From assembly GCA_910585935.1 (NCBI GenBank), contig CAJUHN010000154.1, forward strand, positions 1 through 9,449: DNA of 9,449 bases, given 5' to 3'. The notes below the pieces were generated by a model that worked only from the letters and a program-made list of their open reading frames with translations, had not been told where the DNA came from and made no database searches. Origin of the DNA: an uncultured Lachnospiraceae bacterium (GTDB lineage: Bacteria; Bacillota; Clostridia; Lachnospirales; Lachnospiraceae). The first letter of the stretch is position 1. Each line of letters starts with the position of its first letter. Of the stretch, positions 7,588 through 9,449 are shown one piece after another. Both the position numbers and the translations under genes were made by a program.

Positions 7588-9318
7588 ATGAAATTTGCAG
7601 AATTAGAAAAAAATTGCAAAAAGTCGACAGATACTTGTACCGATTTCTATTCTCTGGCAATACTCGGAAATTGTGCAACACAACATCTGGCAAAGGCGAT
7701 AAAAGGTTATGCTTATGAGGAGAAAATCGCATTGCATGTATTTGATGCAGATTATAATCAGATCGATGCACAAGTTATGGATAATAACTCAGAACTGTAT
7801 CAGATGACACCAGATTTTACTTTATTCTGGTTATGCACAGAAAAACTTTATGAAGCGTTTTGTCAGAGTACGAATCGGTCGGATTTTGCCAATCAGATTA
7901 TAATGTATTTAGAAGGCTACTGGAATCGGGTTAATCAACAGTACAAGACAACGATTTTACAGTTTAATTTCACACAGATAGATGACCGGATATTTGGCAA
8001 TTATGGAAATAAAACACAAGATTCTTTTCTATTCCAGATTAGAAAGCTCAATTATCTATTAATGGAGAAATGCACACAATATAAGAATGTTTTTATTATT
8101 GATATAGAGTATTTACAACAGATTTATGGAGAAGATGGGATAAAAGAGAATAAAATGTATTATATCGCTAAGATGCCGCTTTCCACAAAGATTCTGCCAG
8201 AAGTAGCAAAACAGACCATAGATGTGATAAAGGCGATGAAGGGAAAGATGAAAAAATGTGTTATCCTTGATTTAGATAATACTTTATGGGGTGGAGTGAT
8301 AGGAGATGATGGACTGGAAAATATTCAGATAGGGGAATTAGGATTAGGACATGCTTTTTCCGAATTTCAGATGTGGCTAAAAGAGCTTCAAAAGAGAGGA
8401 ATTATCCTCGCTGTGTGCAGTAAAAACGAAGAAGTGGTCGCAAAAGAGCCTTTCTTACATCATCCAGAAATGGTACTACATATGGAAGATATCGCGATGT
8501 TTGTGGCAAATTGGGAGGATAAGGCATCGAATATAAAGAAGATACAAGATACATTAAATATTGGAATGGATAGTATTGTGTTTTTCGATGATAATCCATT
8601 TGAACGAAACCTTGTAAAAAGTATGATACCCGATATCACCGTTCCAGATTTACCAGAAGATCCTTCCCAATATTTGGAATATGTAAAATTATTAAATTTG
8701 TTTGAAACGGCTGCTTATTCGGAAACGGATAAAAACAGGACAAAACAATATCAGGAAGAAATTGGAAGGGTGAATTTACAAAAACAGTTTTCCTCTTATT
8801 CCGAATATCTGGAAAGCCTTGAAATGGTAGCAGAAGCAAAGCCCTTTGACAAGTTTCATTTTTCAAGGATTGCACAACTCACACAGCGTTCCAATCAGTT
8901 CAATTTGCGCACGGTAAGATATACGGAGCAGGAAATTGAACAACTTGCAAAGGAAAAAGAACACCTAACTTTGTATTTTACCTTAAAGGATAAGTTTGGA
9001 GATTATGGTTTAATATCGGTAGTAGTCCTGGATAAACAACCTGAAAATACGTTATTTATCTCAGAATGGCTGATGAGCTGTCGGGTATTAAAGCGTGGGA
9101 TGGAAGAATTTATTTTAGATGAAATTATAAGAACTGCAGAAGAGAATGGATTTAAAAAAGTGATAGGAGAATATATTCGCACTCCAAAAAACAATATGGT
9201 ATCTGAACTTTATAAGAAGATGGGATTTCATGAGGTAGAAAAAGATAGATATGAAGTAAATGTTACAGAATATGAAAAACATAAGACTTATATTCAAAAG
9301 CAAGAAAAGAAAAGTTAG
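7588..9318 (+). CDS. FkbH-like HAD-IIIC protein, predicted glyceryl-ACP synthase
   Basis: The 576-residue protein has the full FkbH layout. An N-terminal SGNH-like domain (about 20-215) begins with LAILGNCATQHL (23-34). The HAD domain has motif I DLDNTLWGG (D228, D230), motif II S278 in AVCSKN, K312 in WEDKASN, and motif IV FFDDNPFE (D334, D335). A GNAT-like C-terminal domain contains the family signature QLTQRSNQFNLRT, then FGDYGLISVVV and SCRVLKRGMEEFIL. Characterised FkbH enzymes such as OzmB take 1,3-bisphosphoglycerate, remove phosphate and load the glyceryl group on the phosphopantetheine arm of an ACP; an ACP gene follows 44 bases later. ATG 7588 has GGAGGA (7572-7577) at good spacing. 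G+C is visibly higher than in the preceding membrane protein gene. The family call is firm; the exact acyl group and its use on a glycan are inference. Confidence 0.9.
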   Translation: MKFAELEKNCKKSTDTCTDFYSLAILGNCATQHLAKAIKGYAYEEKIALHVFDADYNQIDAQVMDNNSELYQMTPDFTLFWLCTEKLYEAFCQSTNRSDFANQIIMYLEGYWNRVNQQYKTTILQFNFTQIDDRIFGNYGNKTQDSFLFQIRKLNYLLMEKCTQYKNVFIIDIEYLQQIYGEDGIKENKMYYIAKMPLSTKILPEVAKQTIDVIKAMKGKMKKCVILDLDNTLWGGVIGDDGLENIQIGELGLGHAFSEFQMWLKELQKRGIILAVCSKNEEVVAKEPFLHHPEMVLHMEDIAMFVANWEDKASNIKKIQDTLNIGMDSIVFFDDNPFERNLVKSMIPDITVPDLPEDPSQYLEYVKLLNLFETAAYSETDKNRTKQYQEEIGRVNLQKQFSSYSEYLESLEMVAEAKPFDKFHFSRIAQLTQRSNQFNLRTVRYTEQEIEQLAKEKEHLTLYFTLKDKFGDYGLISVVVLDKQPENTLFISEWLMSCRVLKRGMEEFILDEIIRTAEENGFKKVIGEYIRTPKNNMVSELYKKMGFHEVEKDRYEVNVTEYEKHKTYIQKQEKKS

Positions 9319-9362
9319 AAAATATAATTTTATAATAAGGAAGAAATAGAAAGGATAAAAAA

Positions 9363-9449
9363 ATGAAGAGAGAAGAAATTTTTGAAAAAATCAACGAAGT
9401 ATTTCGAGAGGAATTTGATGATGAGAGTCTTGTGATAAAAGAAGAAACG
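9363..9449 (+). CDS. Acyl carrier protein, N-terminal part, cut by window end
   Basis: Only the first 29 codons are visible (MKREEIFEKINEVFREEF, then DDESLVIKEET). The opening amphipathic helix followed by an acidic stretch and (I)KEET is how small stand-alone acyl carrier proteins begin; the DSL motif carrying the phosphopantetheine serine should lie just past the right edge. AAGGA (9351-9355) sits 7 bases before the ATG. Its position directly behind an FkbH-type gene is the classic arrangement for glyceryl-ACP formation and supports the call. The serine itself cannot be checked here. Confidence 0.75.
   Translation, partial: MKREEIFEKINEVFREEFDDESLVIKEET

Overview
The window looks like part of a cell-surface glycan biosynthesis operon from an AT-rich Firmicute, most likely a Clostridia/Lachnospiraceae-type gut bacterium. 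This rests on the low G+C, purine-rich coding strands, strong AGGAGG-type ribosome binding sites and the gene families present. The organism itself cannot be proven from this window. Every convincing gene is on the + strand, with short gaps (9 to 86 bases) and no visible terminator, so the array is probably one transcription unit that continues past the right edge.

Layout: positions 1-321 hold no convincing gene. They carry a good sigma-A promoter (TTGAAA, 17 bases, TATAAT) and a leader of about 220 nt with two possible RNA hairpins. Five complete genes follow: (1) 322-2997, an 891-residue fusion of SAM methyltransferase, long coiled coil with 28-residue repeats, and GT4-type glycosyltransferase; (2) 3023-4069, a GT4 glycosyltransferase; (3) 4079-6373, a polytopic GT-C-like membrane protein with a large C-terminal soluble part; (4) 6460-7521, a GT2 polyprenyl-phosphate sugar transferase fused to a GtrA flippase-like domain; (5) 7588-9318, an FkbH-type HAD-IIIC protein. 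The N-terminus of an acyl carrier protein (9363 onward) is cut by the window end.

Working model (inference): the two GT4 domains build or finish a glycan on the cytoplasmic face. The methyltransferase/coiled-coil fusion could cap the chain and set its length, as WbdD does for E. coli O9a. The GT2-GtrA protein would make and flip an undecaprenyl-phosphate sugar that the GT-C protein adds on the outer face, as in Gtr and teichoic acid tailoring systems. The FkbH/ACP pair would load a glyceryl (or related three-carbon) unit from a glycolytic intermediate onto ACP, for decorating the glycan. No polymerase, exporter, nucleotide-sugar gene or acyltransferase lies in the window, so polymer identity and acyl acceptor are unknown.

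The most interesting points are the methyltransferase/repeat-coil/glycosyltransferase fusion with its 84-bp in-frame tandem repeats, and the FkbH-ACP module in a glycan operon rather than a polyketide cluster.
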